The notes under the pieces were generated by a model. It was not told the DNA's origin. It was given only the letters and a program-made list of their open reading frames with translations, and did no database searches. From Fomes fomentarius (Eukaryota > Basidiomycota > Agaricomycetes > Polyporales > Polyporaceae): a DNA stretch of 64,000 bases. The DNA is taken from contig JABYQN010000008.1 in the NCBI GenBank assembly GCA_022606135.1, positions 496,001 through 560,000 of the forward strand, written 5' to 3'. This document shows, piece after piece, positions 10,994 through 21,859 of the stretch; position 1 is the stretch's first letter; every line of letters starts with the position of its first letter. The translations under genes and the position numbers were made by a program.

Positions 10994-11234
10994 GTCAACA
11001 TATCTTATGCATGCGCTCTTGTAACGAGTATGTGGCACTCGTCTGTGGCCCGCAGGGTAACAGTGATCTGATGATGCTCAGATCTATGTTGTATCATCAC
11101 TCAGATGCATCTTTTGGGCGTCTGAGGATGCATCCAGTCGTCCTGCTCGATACAGCAAGATCTTTCCGATATCTGTCATGAAGAGGAGTCAGGAATCAAA
11201 TCACTATTCTATCTCCTTGAGAAGCAGGTCGCTG

Positions 11235-11830
11235 CCACGACAAACAGCAACGTGTGCTATCCATCTTGCTTCTTCCGCCTTCGTGGACAGCTATCATCAC
11301 CCATATGCTACGGAATACCGCTTGAGTATAGCTCCAACTACTCTAGATACCGGACAGTGTGAGCTCCACCATCTACTTTGTCCGACTGACATCTCGCGCT
11401 AACTCCCCACGCAGATGTTTATAACGCAATCCCGTCTCTCCAACGCGTTTAGCAGCCCCAGTCATGACTTCTTCGCCCCTCTCTAAGAGCGACTTGAATG
11501 GAAATCTTGGAGTTTTGTTCTTAGGGGCAGTATTCTCCTCAATGTTGAGTGTACCTCTCTTTATCACTTAGGGAGAGATACCCTGACGCATCAATTGGAC
11601 TTAGGGTATACGGCCTCACCTGTCTGCAGACGTTCTCTTACTTTCGGTCACCACGAGCGGTTAATGACAGACGATGGCTTCACCTACTGGTAAGGCTTTC
11701 CGACTTTATGTAGACTCAAGTGTGAGACGCTTACCTTTCCTTGCAGGTGTGGATGGTCCTGTAAGCAGCACAATACAATGGCGTCCTCTCAGTCTTTACG
11801 ATTCATGGAAATCAGCGTGCTGGACAGCTT
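11235..11830 (+). repeat. Duplicated segment, inverted partner of 1-590
   Basis: Matches the reverse complement of the window's first ~590 bases with small gaps. It contains the apparent upstream region and first coding part of the DUF6534-like pseudogene, so the two copies represent divergently placed sisters about 11 kb apart. Confidence 0.7.
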
Positions 11831-13301
11831 GCACCAGGCCCTAGTCATACATCAGACCTACACCTACCTTGTACTAGACTTTGCAAACCCCAGCAAGATT
11901 GCTACCACATTGATATGGTAGGTTCATTGATTTGGCTCCACATGCTCGTCTGTATTGATCTGAGCCCAGGAGCGGAACAGTGAGGCTTAAGTATATCTAG
12001 ATGGAATCATCGATGCTGACACCATCACAATTCCAAGCTCGAGATCAACGTGAATGTAGGTCTTAGTCCAACCAACGCCGATTAATTCCTCAAGCATTCG
12101 CCAGGGAATCCTGGCACTACTTTTCAATACATTCGATCTATATCGCTTATGGTGCCGTATGTGTCCCCCTATTATTTTGAGACACAGTCCCTGATGCAGT
12201 TGCTGGACCTAGTCAGCGGTAACCGTTATATGGTCTCAGTTGGGGTGGGCCGTCAAAATTGGCACTACTGAAACATTCAGATCGCTGACTTGCTAGGTTG
12301 GTCTGGCAGGTATTGGCATCCGCAGCTCGATTCGGTACACTCTCAACTTCTTCTCGTGTGGACTAGAGGGCTGACCGCAGGCTTACCTATGTATCTACTA
12401 GGATTGAATCTGTGTAGGTTGTATTCTTGTCTGTGTCTCTCGTCTACTAATCATTGGCCTGCCAACATTGTCGGACACTGGCAGCCCTCGGAATACGCAT
12501 GTGAGTGTCGAGTTCCATGAGTGATAGGATCCCGAAGCTCAGATATCACAAACCTCAGCTTCCAATACCATAGTTTTGCGGAAGCCGTTAATGCTCCCAA
12601 GGTTGGTGATCTCTGACTATATCACAGTGGTGGCTTAGTATATGTGGATGCTCTCTTGACAGCACCATGTTATTGCCTTCTCATCATTCAGCATCGCAGT
12701 AGATACTCTATTTGCTGGACTGCTCTGCTACTATCTATGGATGAGTCGGACTGGAGTGCGCAGGTATGTCGACGTTGAGTTCCACTGGGAGTTGCACAAA
12801 ATTGAGTGTTCACGCCGGCAGGTCAAACGACATCATCGCAAAGCTCATGACAATGACAATCACTACTGGAGCACTCTGCGCGTATGCGACGCTCTCGTAT
12901 TCATGCTGGATGATGTCGTAACTCACGTTATGTGATGACAAAACCTTCAGACTATGGAATGTGGGGACTCTCGTCGTGGTATGTCTGTCAGCTAGGGTCC
13001 TATCCTCAGACAGTTCGCCCTTATTGACAATTTGACTTTCAATAGTATATCACCGCGCTGCACACCAAGCTGGAACTATTCTTTACATACATCATGCCGA
13101 AGCGTGAGCTTCTTTCTAATCTCTGCAAGTTATTGCTAATCACGATTCACAATATCGATTGGTTTTGGCATAAAGTCTACGCGAATGCACTGCTTACTAC
13201 GTAAGTGTAAGAGCTCACCACAGATGTCCCAAATAGTCCTGAAAAGACCCTTCCTGTGTCTCAGGCTCAATATGAGGCAGTACATTCGTGATGTCGGGTA
13301 G
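11674..13301 (+). pseudogene. Decayed DUF6534-like multi-pass membrane protein gene
   Basis: DUF6534 proteins are mushroom-specific integral membrane proteins of unknown function with about seven helices. Recognisable pieces in order are: VLDSLHQALVIHQTYTYLV near 11,815-11,875 (the family's LDT-HQALI-HT-YTYL block), then SNDIIAKLMTMTITTGALC near 12,820-12,880 (the SD-II-KL---TI-TG-L block), and finally VYANALLTT, a GTAAGT intron, then LNMRQYIRDVG and TAG at 13,299-13,301 (the family's YANSLLATLN-R end). Between these, frames shift and stops occur (for example after KYI near 12,000), and the middle is hard to thread. I call it a pseudogene. A heavily spliced living gene is less likely but possible. 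Confidence 0.65.
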
Positions 13302-14490
13302 AGCTACACCCGCATTCGTTGTTCATATCGAGGAGTCACAGACAATGAGCACGGCGAGTCACGCATAAACAGATGATTGGCCTAAGAGTCATAGCTCATG
13401 TGAAATTGATCTAACAGTCGGATGGCGCTCAAAGTGCTACCAAGCTCGGAGGACCGGTCGTTGAAGACGTCTGATGCAAGAGCGAAATGTACTTCTATTC
13501 CCTTGTTCAGTAGATGTGATTATTTCTCTTGATAATCAGTCTATGTGCAATCATACCCAAAGGCATGACGAAATTCATAAAGATACTGAGATACGGATGT
13601 TCAACTTGAACTTATTTTCTCCTGCAGCACCACAAGGTAAACTGCTCAAGCTTCATTATCTTGACAAGGGGAACCTGAACCTGATTCCATATGCAATATG
13701 ACTTCCGCCAAAGCCGGACCCTCTCCTTCATAGTTCAATTCTCGTTACTCTCTGGATCCCGGTTCTCGATGCACTCAGCTTCAGCGTCTCCGAGACCCGT
13801 GCACATGCGCTAATACGTCAGGTTCTCATGTGCTGGTATTTCGGTTGTATGCCTAAACCGAGCCACCAGCGATGCTTCTGTGATGCTCAACTCATACCAT
13901 AAAGCAGAGAGATTGGCCAAGATATATTGATCCTTGACTACGATTCCCAGCGTCTCATCCCTACTTCAGAATACAGACTTCCCGGGCCGATAATGTAGGA
14001 TAACCGCACCTGCTTCAACTTCGTCTCTTATGATAGATCAACAGGCATAAAGGGCACACACGAGCGGCCAGGAATGTAAGTATGTGGACGCTGACACGGG
14101 GCCCGGCAGTGTAACCGGCCTCCTGCGTCATGGGCTAGTTGTTTATTACAGCATCGCAACACGCGCAGGTGCCGTCACGGATACACCAGCACCATGCCCG
14201 TAGCAAAGAGGAGGGAGATGTCTATGCACCACAGTGTATCACCTCCAATATTGCGGATAGAGTTGCGAGCCGCACGACTGACTACTGATTGGAGGGCCAT
14301 GACAGTAGCTCGCATTCGTTCAATGTCTATGCCGGTCCGCCCGAGCCCGCGCTGGTCGAACGTGAACAGGGGATGCGTCGATCGTCGTTAGTGATAGCCA
14401 ACGTCCTACTCATGATCACTGTCACGATCGTAAGGTCAGACTTTAGGGCACTCATCCTGTGGCAGCTGACACTATTGATGTTCTCATCAT
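13302..14490. other. Gene-poor; contains direct copy of 9.8-10.1 kb
   Basis: Positions ~13,920-14,350 repeat ~9,810-10,090 in the same orientation at reduced identity. A 75-residue frame at 13,474-13,701 shows nothing I recognise. No splice-consistent gene was found. Confidence 0.5.
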
Positions 14491-14493
14491 AGC

Positions 14494-15560
14494 AGTCTGT
14501 CTTCTCGGCGCAACGTCTAGTTGCTGCAGTCGTCAGATATGATGGCGGTGCGCCAACTGCGGCTTTCCTGGCGGATCTGCGCGAGCGGACGCAGGTTGCG
14601 AGGCTCGTATTGCTTGTGATCAATATCTTCATTGGCGACATTGTGATAGTAAGTCGATATATGTTCTTCGTGTGCAACGATGGTATAACCATAACCCTTG
14701 CGGACATACCGTGTACGCTTCTCCAAAGGGGCTCGTACATCCAACAGTGTGTACTAACTGTCATGCGGTCATGGGGAGACTCTGGAAGTGGGATGATACA
14801 CCAGTTTGTTTGTGGGGACTGAAACAGACACCGGAGTTTTGACGGCTGCAGTTGGTCCCTTGATCACGGCGACCTGTGTAATGACGGTGTGGTCAGTCTC
14901 CCTGATAGTACTGGAGATGGGTTGACTGAATGCCACCGCCCCTTTAGTACCAACGTGTACGGCACAGGTGCGCAAGACTCTCCCGACATGTAGTGGTCAT
15001 CTCTTCAACCTTGGCTCCAGTTTTCATTGTTGGGCATATACTGCGTTCTAACAGAATGCTGAAGAGTACCGGAGTTTCGGCAGGGGGACGTCACTTGGCT
15101 TGTACATGAGGCTACACCGCTGAGCCTAATCGCGTACTAAACCTGTCCATCACAGGAAGGCATGGCCATCTTCGAAGAAAGTGCAACTCTGGACGTACGT
15201 AGTCCCCTGTAACTTGAGCGCAAATGCGGGCTAAACTGTCCATCTGTTGCTAGATTTTGGGACATTCTCTACCTCATCTGGTACATGACAGGCTCGCCCC
15301 TCGAAGCCATTGGCTCCAGGACAGCGCCTGTAATGATTGGTGTGACTTTTATGCGTCCGCGCGGGTCTTGGATGGGCGCAGCAATGACTAGTATGCGCTG
15401 GACGATGCCATCGCCGGCGTTCGGCCATGGCGGCGGGGAACAGCCACGCAATACAAACTTTCTCCCTCACAGAGACACAGACTGGAGGGGACTCGGAGCG
15501 TGTCGGGGAGCCGTATTTTGAGAGCAGCTTTGCGTTGGAGTCGCAGCCCCGTGAGAACAC
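14494..15560 (+). pseudogene. Decayed multi-pass membrane protein gene, same family as 32.8-34.4 kb
   Basis: Two family blocks can be read. Near 14,540-14,650 the frame gives VARLVLLVINIFIGDIVIV, like the family's helix with a conserved GD before the YR-Y-VW segment. Near 15,255-15,370 it gives YMTGSPLEAI...RTAPVMIGVTF, matching the late helix and VIGI-FTLIIVR-type end seen in relatives and at 33.2-33.4 kb (LATYLAGSNAQ ... GIVFTLI). The sequence between is broken by stops. Transcription is unlikely to give a working protein. Assignment rests on these two motifs only. Confidence 0.45.
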
Positions 15561-16824
15561 GTTTGAGGGGAGGGTCTAGCCACAGTGGCATTTACTGCCG
15601 ATGGCATGAGCTCGCCGCATGTTATTCTTGGAAATCGCCGCTCAAGTTCTTGAAGCGTTCCGTTTAAGGTTCACAAATAGCTGCGCCGTACACATTGGCT
15701 TAATACAGGCTGGAATGTTTACACTACAGTACGACCGGGTTATATACATTCACGCCGCGATCAGTCTCATTAGTAGTAGCTCTCGTCGCGTGGCAAACGC
15801 AGAAGAGGTTTGAGGAGCAACATGGCGGTTTCTCAGCTGAACTCCCCGGCCGGCGTATTTCCCGAATACCACCAACTCAGTGAGGTTGGGAACTTGATAG
15901 TGTTCGAACCCTCTAGTGACTTGCGCCACTTTTCACTGATTGGCGCATGCTCTTTTGCGCGTACACTCTCTCCGCACACCGCATGCTCTGCAAACCTTGT
16001 ACTGCGGCTATACTATTTTTTACCGAGCATGATGTGGCCTGCTAATACCTAACACGCTGTCGTGGGTCCATAGGTAGGTGTTGTGTGCTCACCTCAGTAG
16101 TACTGCTAGCTCTCGATCGATCAACGACGACTACAACACAAACCACGATGGCTTCGCGTCGCAACTACACCGCGCGCGGTCCTGCTCTTCGTGCATGGCT
16201 TTCCTGAGTATGTCGCTCGGAGTCGCTATGAATGGGCGCACAGCGTGTAGGCATTGCGTCATCCTAGAACCGAGCCAACGCCGAAGGGTGCGCACAGACT
16301 TGGGTGTGCTAGAGTCGGAGGACACTGCACTATGTTTGGCGTCGCGGTGGCGCTTGACCAGAAGGACGAGAGAGGACAGTATGGCGAAGATCCCAAAAAG
16401 CGTGAACTCGATGTCTCCTGAGACAGAGTTGGCGGTAATAAAATTGATCATATGTGAAACATAATATGAAGGGGTTGAGTGGGTAGGTTCCATGCGTCGA
16501 GTACCTGTTGAGAGCTGCGGTAGTTCCGCCGACGACGAACGTTAAAAGCGCCATGACCCCTTGGTGGGATTGAGGTATCCAGCCCGGGATCACATTGGCG
16601 TACATTGAGTGTGGAGAGCTTGTCGTGAAATTGCTCGCGGTGTGGCGCGGCGTGTGCATGAGCTTTGCTCCCATCGGTAGCATGTTCGACGACCAGCGGA
16701 TTCTGATTCTGATAGTGCAGGCCAGAAGGCAAGAACACTATAGCTATACATCTTCGAAGCCGAGCTCACAAACAAGGGCAACGCGCTTACTTTCTGTTTT
16801 GCTACTGTACGCCACACTTTATAA
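15561..16824. other. Repeat-bearing region upstream of tRNA-Ala
   Basis: Positions ~15,865-16,050 are the inverted partner of ~10,326-10,500. Positions ~16,130-16,265 hold a lipase-gene fragment (separate entry). The rest shows no gene. Confidence 0.5.
16130..16265 (+). pseudogene. Fragment of a monoglyceride lipase-like paralogue
   Basis: Reading with frame changes gives VLLFVHGFPEYVA...RYEWAHSV, which lines up with VVLFVHGFAEHIARYEWAHGV of the gene at 2.15 kb. The DNA also matches (CTCTTCGTGCATGGCTT versus CTCTTCGTCCATGGCTT; ATGAATGGGCGCACAG versus ATGAGTGGGCGCACGG). Stops follow directly. Only this part of exon 1 is recognisable. Confidence 0.7.
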
Positions 16825-16896
16825 GGGCATTTGGCACAGTGGTAGCGCGCACGCTTCGCATGCGTGAGGTCCAGGGTTCAATCCCCTGAATGTCCA
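16825..16896 (+). tRNA. tRNA-Ala (anticodon CGC)
   Basis: 72 nt, no intron. Acceptor arms GGGCATT/AATGTCC pair, with discriminator A. The anticodon arm CACGC-TTCGCAT-GCGTG places CGC as anticodon. The T arm carries GGTTCAATCC. The D arm contains GGCACAGTGGTAGCG-type sequence. An identical copy lies at 60990-61061. Confidence 0.95.
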
Positions 16897-17038
16897 TGTT
16901 TTTGAACCGAACAACCAACATCCTGCGCAGATGTTCGAAGAACAGTGTTTTAACTCATTGCGGTAGTGGGGAGCAGCACGCCGACCCGTTTGACGGATCA
17001 TAACATAGAAAAACCGATAACCGTAACCTGGTAATAAC

Positions 17039-18959
17039 CTAGAAACGTTTACTGTCATACAGCGACCCCCGAAGCCCTGCATGCTCCTCCCGACCGAGCC
17101 GAACGAGCCAGACCCAAACCCAGCGCCGCCCTTCCCTTGCTTGAGTGTGTACTGTTTATACCCGTAGAGCGCGCCAACCACGAAGCCGACGAAGAGGAAG
17201 AGCTTGATGATCGTCCAACCCCAGCCAGAGGCTTCGCCGGCCCCAGACTTTCCGCCCGTCAGCTTGTCACGTTGCTGGTCGGGGCTGGAGAGGATGGCGG
17301 AGTAGGTCGTGACGGAGATGATGCTGTGAGCAGAGGGGTGAGCTATCGTATGGAGTGTACGTGGTCTAACGGGAAGGGGAGGAAACGTACTCGTGGTTGT
17401 CGGAGACGTCACCCGTCAGGGCGGAGAAGCCGACGTAGGGCGCAGTGGGCAGTGTGATGCCGTAGACGGTGAAGCATTCGGTCCACTCGTCCCCTTTACG
17501 CGTGAAGAAACACGGGTAAGATAATGACTGCGGAGGAAACGGACGACTGCGACTTACAGGCCTTGTACTGCAGCTTCACGTTGAGATATTGGTCGCGGAG
17601 GTATGTCACTTTGAGCTTCGTCGCGACGTTGGTTCGGCGGAAGTTGGCCTGTCCAGCAGGGCGAGTTTGGTTGGGCCACTAGCAAATGAAGTATGGATAG
17701 TGCTTACCGAGCAGGCACCAAGGCTGTACTTCTCGCCGTCGTTTCCAATGTCATATTCCAACTCGCCATCTCCAGTCATAGCAGTTACACGGGGGAATGA
17801 GTAGGGGTGTCTTGAGTTTGCGTAGCTGAACGATGAAAGTCAGTGAATGGCACATAGTGGTGAACGCACGAGTGCGTACGTATCGAGGAAGATGCCAAGG
17901 CCGTGGAACTTGTCTGATTACCAACGATTTCAACGAAACAGTCACAATTGATAGATGCGGCGAACGTACCAACACTACCAAATACCGGTCCCGGCTGTCC
18001 TCGCTCTTTGGTGACCCAAATGGCGAGACCGTCGCCGTGTAAGTGGTTGTTGTTACCCGAAACCTGGGAAGAGAGAACTATGAGCCGGAGACCAATGCAT
18101 CAAGTACCCCAAGAAACACGCACCTTGAACTCGACTTCGAGCACAAAGTTCGAGGCAGTCAGTGGGACACGCGACCAAAGCCAACCCTGCCGGTCATAGT
18201 CTCATCTTACTATCTCCGGATGTGCCCAATCGCATTTGCAACGCACCATCTGTGAAGGCTTATCGCGAGTCAAGCGAATGTGCTTGTTCGTGTTCTATAG
18301 CCCGAACACACTGAGCTTGATCTCACAGAGGAAACTTGACGGGATGGACGTACAACGTAGGCATCGCCACCAAAGTCCCACCATCTACGAGTGCGTAGGT
18401 TCAGTACGTGTGATCAGGCTGAGCGGGGTGGCATAGCCGTACCGGTTTTGAAGATCTTGGTCAATGTATGGTGGGTATATTGAGTGAGTGCGGAGAGAAA
18501 CGGTCTGTCATGCCTTCGTTAGCCTCAGACAGAAACATGCAGGGCAGAAGGAATAGACGACGCGTGAATGGAGATAGGAATGCACTGCGAGACTGGGATG
18601 TCTTCTCTGCTCGCTCGTCTTGCAGTTCCATTCCATGACTTTCTTCGCTCACAAGGAACGTCGCAAGTTGTGAGGGGCGCGCCACTCCCGGTGACTCACG
18701 CTTCAACCGTAAGCAAGTGTACACTATCGGTCTCAAAGCGGAGAGCCCACTATACCAGGCGACCGCAGGTCCCCTACCCGTCCATGTGTCCGTGCATTGT
18801 ACACTTCCGCGCTTCCTTCCACGCTCCTCACCGTCCCAGAGGTATGTGGTTGCTCACCCTATCAATCGTCCTATTCGCCAACTTCGCCTTGTCGTCCAGC
18901 GCAGCCAAGATGCCCAAAGGCAGGAGCGTCAAGCAGTAGAGGAGGCCCTTGAAGAACAT
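17039..18959 (-). CDS. L-type lectin (VIP36/ERGIC-53/Emp47-like) cargo receptor
   Basis: Membrane lectin that carries high-mannose glycoproteins between ER and Golgi. Eleven exons: 18959-18858, 18504-18443, 18384-18354, 18294-18247, 18186-18124, 18063-17970, 17913-17880, 17825-17708, 17648-17558, 17493-17391, and 17323 to the end. Residues 1-20 form a signal peptide (MFFKGLLYCLTLLPLGILAA). The legume-lectin fold covers about 35-250, with HGDGLAIWVTKE and DKFHGLGIFLDTY holding the expected metal and sugar contacts (Asp, Asn, His). A short stalk leads to a helix at about 285-304 and a Gly-rich cytosolic tail. A TAG at 17039-17041 closes a frame ending YDSKRF, a plausible trafficking signal, but it is one base out of register with the exon. 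The in-register frame runs on through the tRNA gene. See findings. The 354-nt first intron is unusually long. Confidence 0.88.
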
Positions 18960-20618
18960 GTTGTCCGAGTTGTGTTGCGTGTGATTTCACGCCCGCAGCG
19001 CAGGAACGAACGGACTAGAGCTGAGCAATAGTTAAGTTAGAAATACAAGACCAAGCCAGAGGCGAAAGCAGGTGCTACGAAGAACGACGAGGTCGAGTGC
19101 GCGATGGTGAGTGAGACAGTCGACTGCACGCTCGGGGACGAGGTGGCAGCGCGAGGCGCCCATCATGATCTCAGATCCCATATGCCACGTGTTAGAGACG
19201 TACTCAAGTCTCGATCGAAGGTCCTCTCCCCTTTCCTGGGCTTGGAACATGAACTTGGAGCCCACCACCACAAGGACGTTGAACCAGAGGTCACCGGTTA
19301 GTAGCAGGTAAGGCGTCCTGTCTTCTCTACGGCATGCGCGTCTTCCCACCTATATGGAGTTTGAATGGGAACCGTTCAGTAGTATCCTGATTAGTACTAC
19401 GTGCAATTTCTCACAGCCTGTTTTTCTCTTGTCGGTGCATGAAGCATTGGGGCACCATGGGCTGTAAGACAATATCAACTCGAGTAGGAGCGCTAAAGAA
19501 TATGTTTTGTAATCCCAGTTTGACTCTGGTTGTCAGTGACAATGTCAGCGATCATACTTATCATCATCAGTAAGTACAGCACACATGATGGTAGCTCGTT
19601 TCGAACGTCTGCCAAGAGATGAAAGAAAGCCAGACTGACGCCTACCGACCCCAGTACTGTACGCTCGATGCTGTGTGCACTAAGTATGGTTGACCAATGG
19701 TATCAACAGAAGGTGCTGCGGAACCAATGTTCGCTCTAAGATCACGATCTTCACACCCTTCCGCAATGACAATCGGTCGAAAGCGCTCACACGACACCAA
19801 AACCCGCAAAACATCCTGGTCTAAACGCAATTGGGCCATGCTTCGCTCATACATCCTTCCCTGAAGGATAAGATGGTGCACATGAAAAGCCTACCTTCAC
19901 CTTCAGCGCCGACGAGAGTTCAGCACATCGGGTACTCGACTATCCTCATTACAAATCAGAACGGGTATCGGCCTCTTCTGACCCCCTGAAACACCGGAAA
20001 ACATCTATATTACTCACCCGTCGGTGAAGGACCGGTGCAAACGAAAGCCTACCACATCCACCCGAAGTGTGGCAGGCAGTAGGCATACTATGAAGGCGCT
20101 GCACACGGTATTAGAGCGCATGTAAGACCATGCTGCGGCGTCACTCTGTTGAGCAGATAGGTAATGTCATGCACCAACATGCAACTGAGTACTCTACAAC
20201 CAATGATCAAACGACGATGGACAGACAGCATACTTGGACTCGTGACGAATAGCAGGCGTTCCCCGGAGTGGGTCGCGGGGCCGCAGGCGCAATCGCCAAG
20301 GTGGAGAACCGCTGGAAGCGGGTAAAGCGGGCTCGGCGGCGCGTAGTCGTCTCGGCATCGAATATTGATTGGACGATGGCTGAAACGACCGTTAAGCGTT
20401 GGTATCACCGCTTGGCACTGCAACTTCACTGTAACTTCAAAAAGCGCCATGGCCCACGATGGTGTCCTCGCCCCTCCCAGTCTGTTCTTTTCTATCCGGA
20501 CCAGGTGTCCCCGTTGTCCTGCTCTTTTGCGCTCGCTCTCGCCTTGCACCGTCCGTCGTTCCACGTCTGAATCGCGTTCAGCCTCAGTTGCCACTCGTTG
20601 AAAGTCCAAGCCTCCAAT
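18960..20618. other. Divergent intergenic region between lectin and carbonic anhydrase
   Basis: Holds the 5' flanks of two divergently transcribed genes. Frames at 19,032-19,349 (both strands) look like chance. A CT-rich run around 20,465-20,560 is the likely leader of the carbonic anhydrase. Nothing else recognised. Confidence 0.5.
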
Positions 20619-21859
20619 ATGCTCTCCACCGGTAGCATCGTTTTCGCACTCTCGCTCTTGGCTGCCCAAGCCTCTGCCAACTGTATGCACGGCACATTCA
20701 TGTCGCGCCGCGCAGAAGGCGAAGTCAAAGTCTCCAACTTCGGCTACTCCGGCACCACTGGTCCCGTAAATTGGGCGTCAATCGAGTCTGCTAACTCGCA
20801 GTGCGCGACGAGCAAGGTCCAGTCCCCGATCGTCATCGACAGCTCCGTCCCCTTCGCCACCGAGGCGCCCAAAATCAACTTCAAGAATGTCGAGGAGACT
20901 GAGTTCGAGAACTTGGTGCGCATAATATGAATGCCACCCTGCTTGTGGAACTAACACATGTTGTCCGCGATGTAGGGCTCGACGATCGAAGTCATCGCTG
21001 AGGGTACTACCAACTTCGCCGGCAAGGAATTCACCCTCAAGCAGTTCCACTTCCACACGCCGAGCGAGCACCGTATCAACGACGAGTACTTCCCTCTTGA
21101 GGTTCACATGGTGCACGAGGCTGCAGGTATGCGTTGCCCACATGTCCGTATGTATGCCTGTGCCGACTGATTCCCCCTCTCACAGACAAGTCCATCGCGG
21201 TCCTTGCGCTTCCCTTCCAACTCACTGAGGATGGCACGACAACCGAGCTCTTGACGAATGTCACTAAGAACATCAACGACATCACTGAGCCCGGTACTGC
21301 CACTAAGACTGGCCCACTCGAATTCGGCGCCCTCACGGAGACTCTCCAGACCAAGAAGCTCTTCCAGTACACCGGATCGCTCACCACGCCTCGTACGTTG
21401 CATGTCTTTCTGCTCTTGAGAGCATATACTGATCACTTATCGTCGCAGCTTGCGCTGAGGGTCTCACGTTCCTCGTCCTCTCGGAGCCTCTCCCCCTCAA
21501 TGTCGCGACGTACAACACGATCAAGAAGGTCGTCAAGTTCAACGCGCGTTACAGCCAGAACAAGCTCGGCGACCGCAACTTGCTCGACATCGCCGCGGAG
21601 CAGGCCGCCAAGGACAACGGTACGCTGCGCCTCCCTCACTTCTTCCATGCTTGAATACGAAAGCTCACCCTTGTCGGCTTCTGCCTCACTAGTGATCACG
21701 AACGCGCAGTGCTCGCTCTCCCAGAAGCCTGCATCCAACGAGGCGCAGGTTGACCTCAACAAGGTCATGGAGGCGTGCAGCCAGCTCTGCCAGGCTGCGA
21801 ACCCCCTGTCCAGCGCGATGACGAAGAAGCACGAGAAGCGCTCTTCGCACAACCACTAA
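20619..21859 (+). CDS. Secreted alpha-type carbonic anhydrase
   Basis: Zinc enzyme that interconverts CO2 and bicarbonate, probably in the cell wall or outside the cell. Five exons: 20619-20915, 20976-21126, 21186-21392, 21449-21619, 21693-21859; 330 residues. Signal peptide at residues 1-20 ([20 protein letters not shown]). The alpha-CA core includes [13 protein letters not shown], the zinc ligands His124 and His126 in FHFHTPSEH and His143 in EVHMVHE, and GSLTTPPCAEG spliced across introns 3 and 4 (the conserved TTPPC loop). Two Cys positions fit the usual disulfide. The C-terminal ~60 residues extend past the domain and end in a Lys/His-rich tail without a clear GPI signal. All ligand and loop residues are present, so activity is expected. 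Confidence 0.94.

Noticed and set aside
16819..17038. C-terminal continuation of the lectin frame through the tRNA gene
   Set aside because: It would be coding antisense to an entire tRNA and ends in unrelated Cys/Arg-rich sequence.
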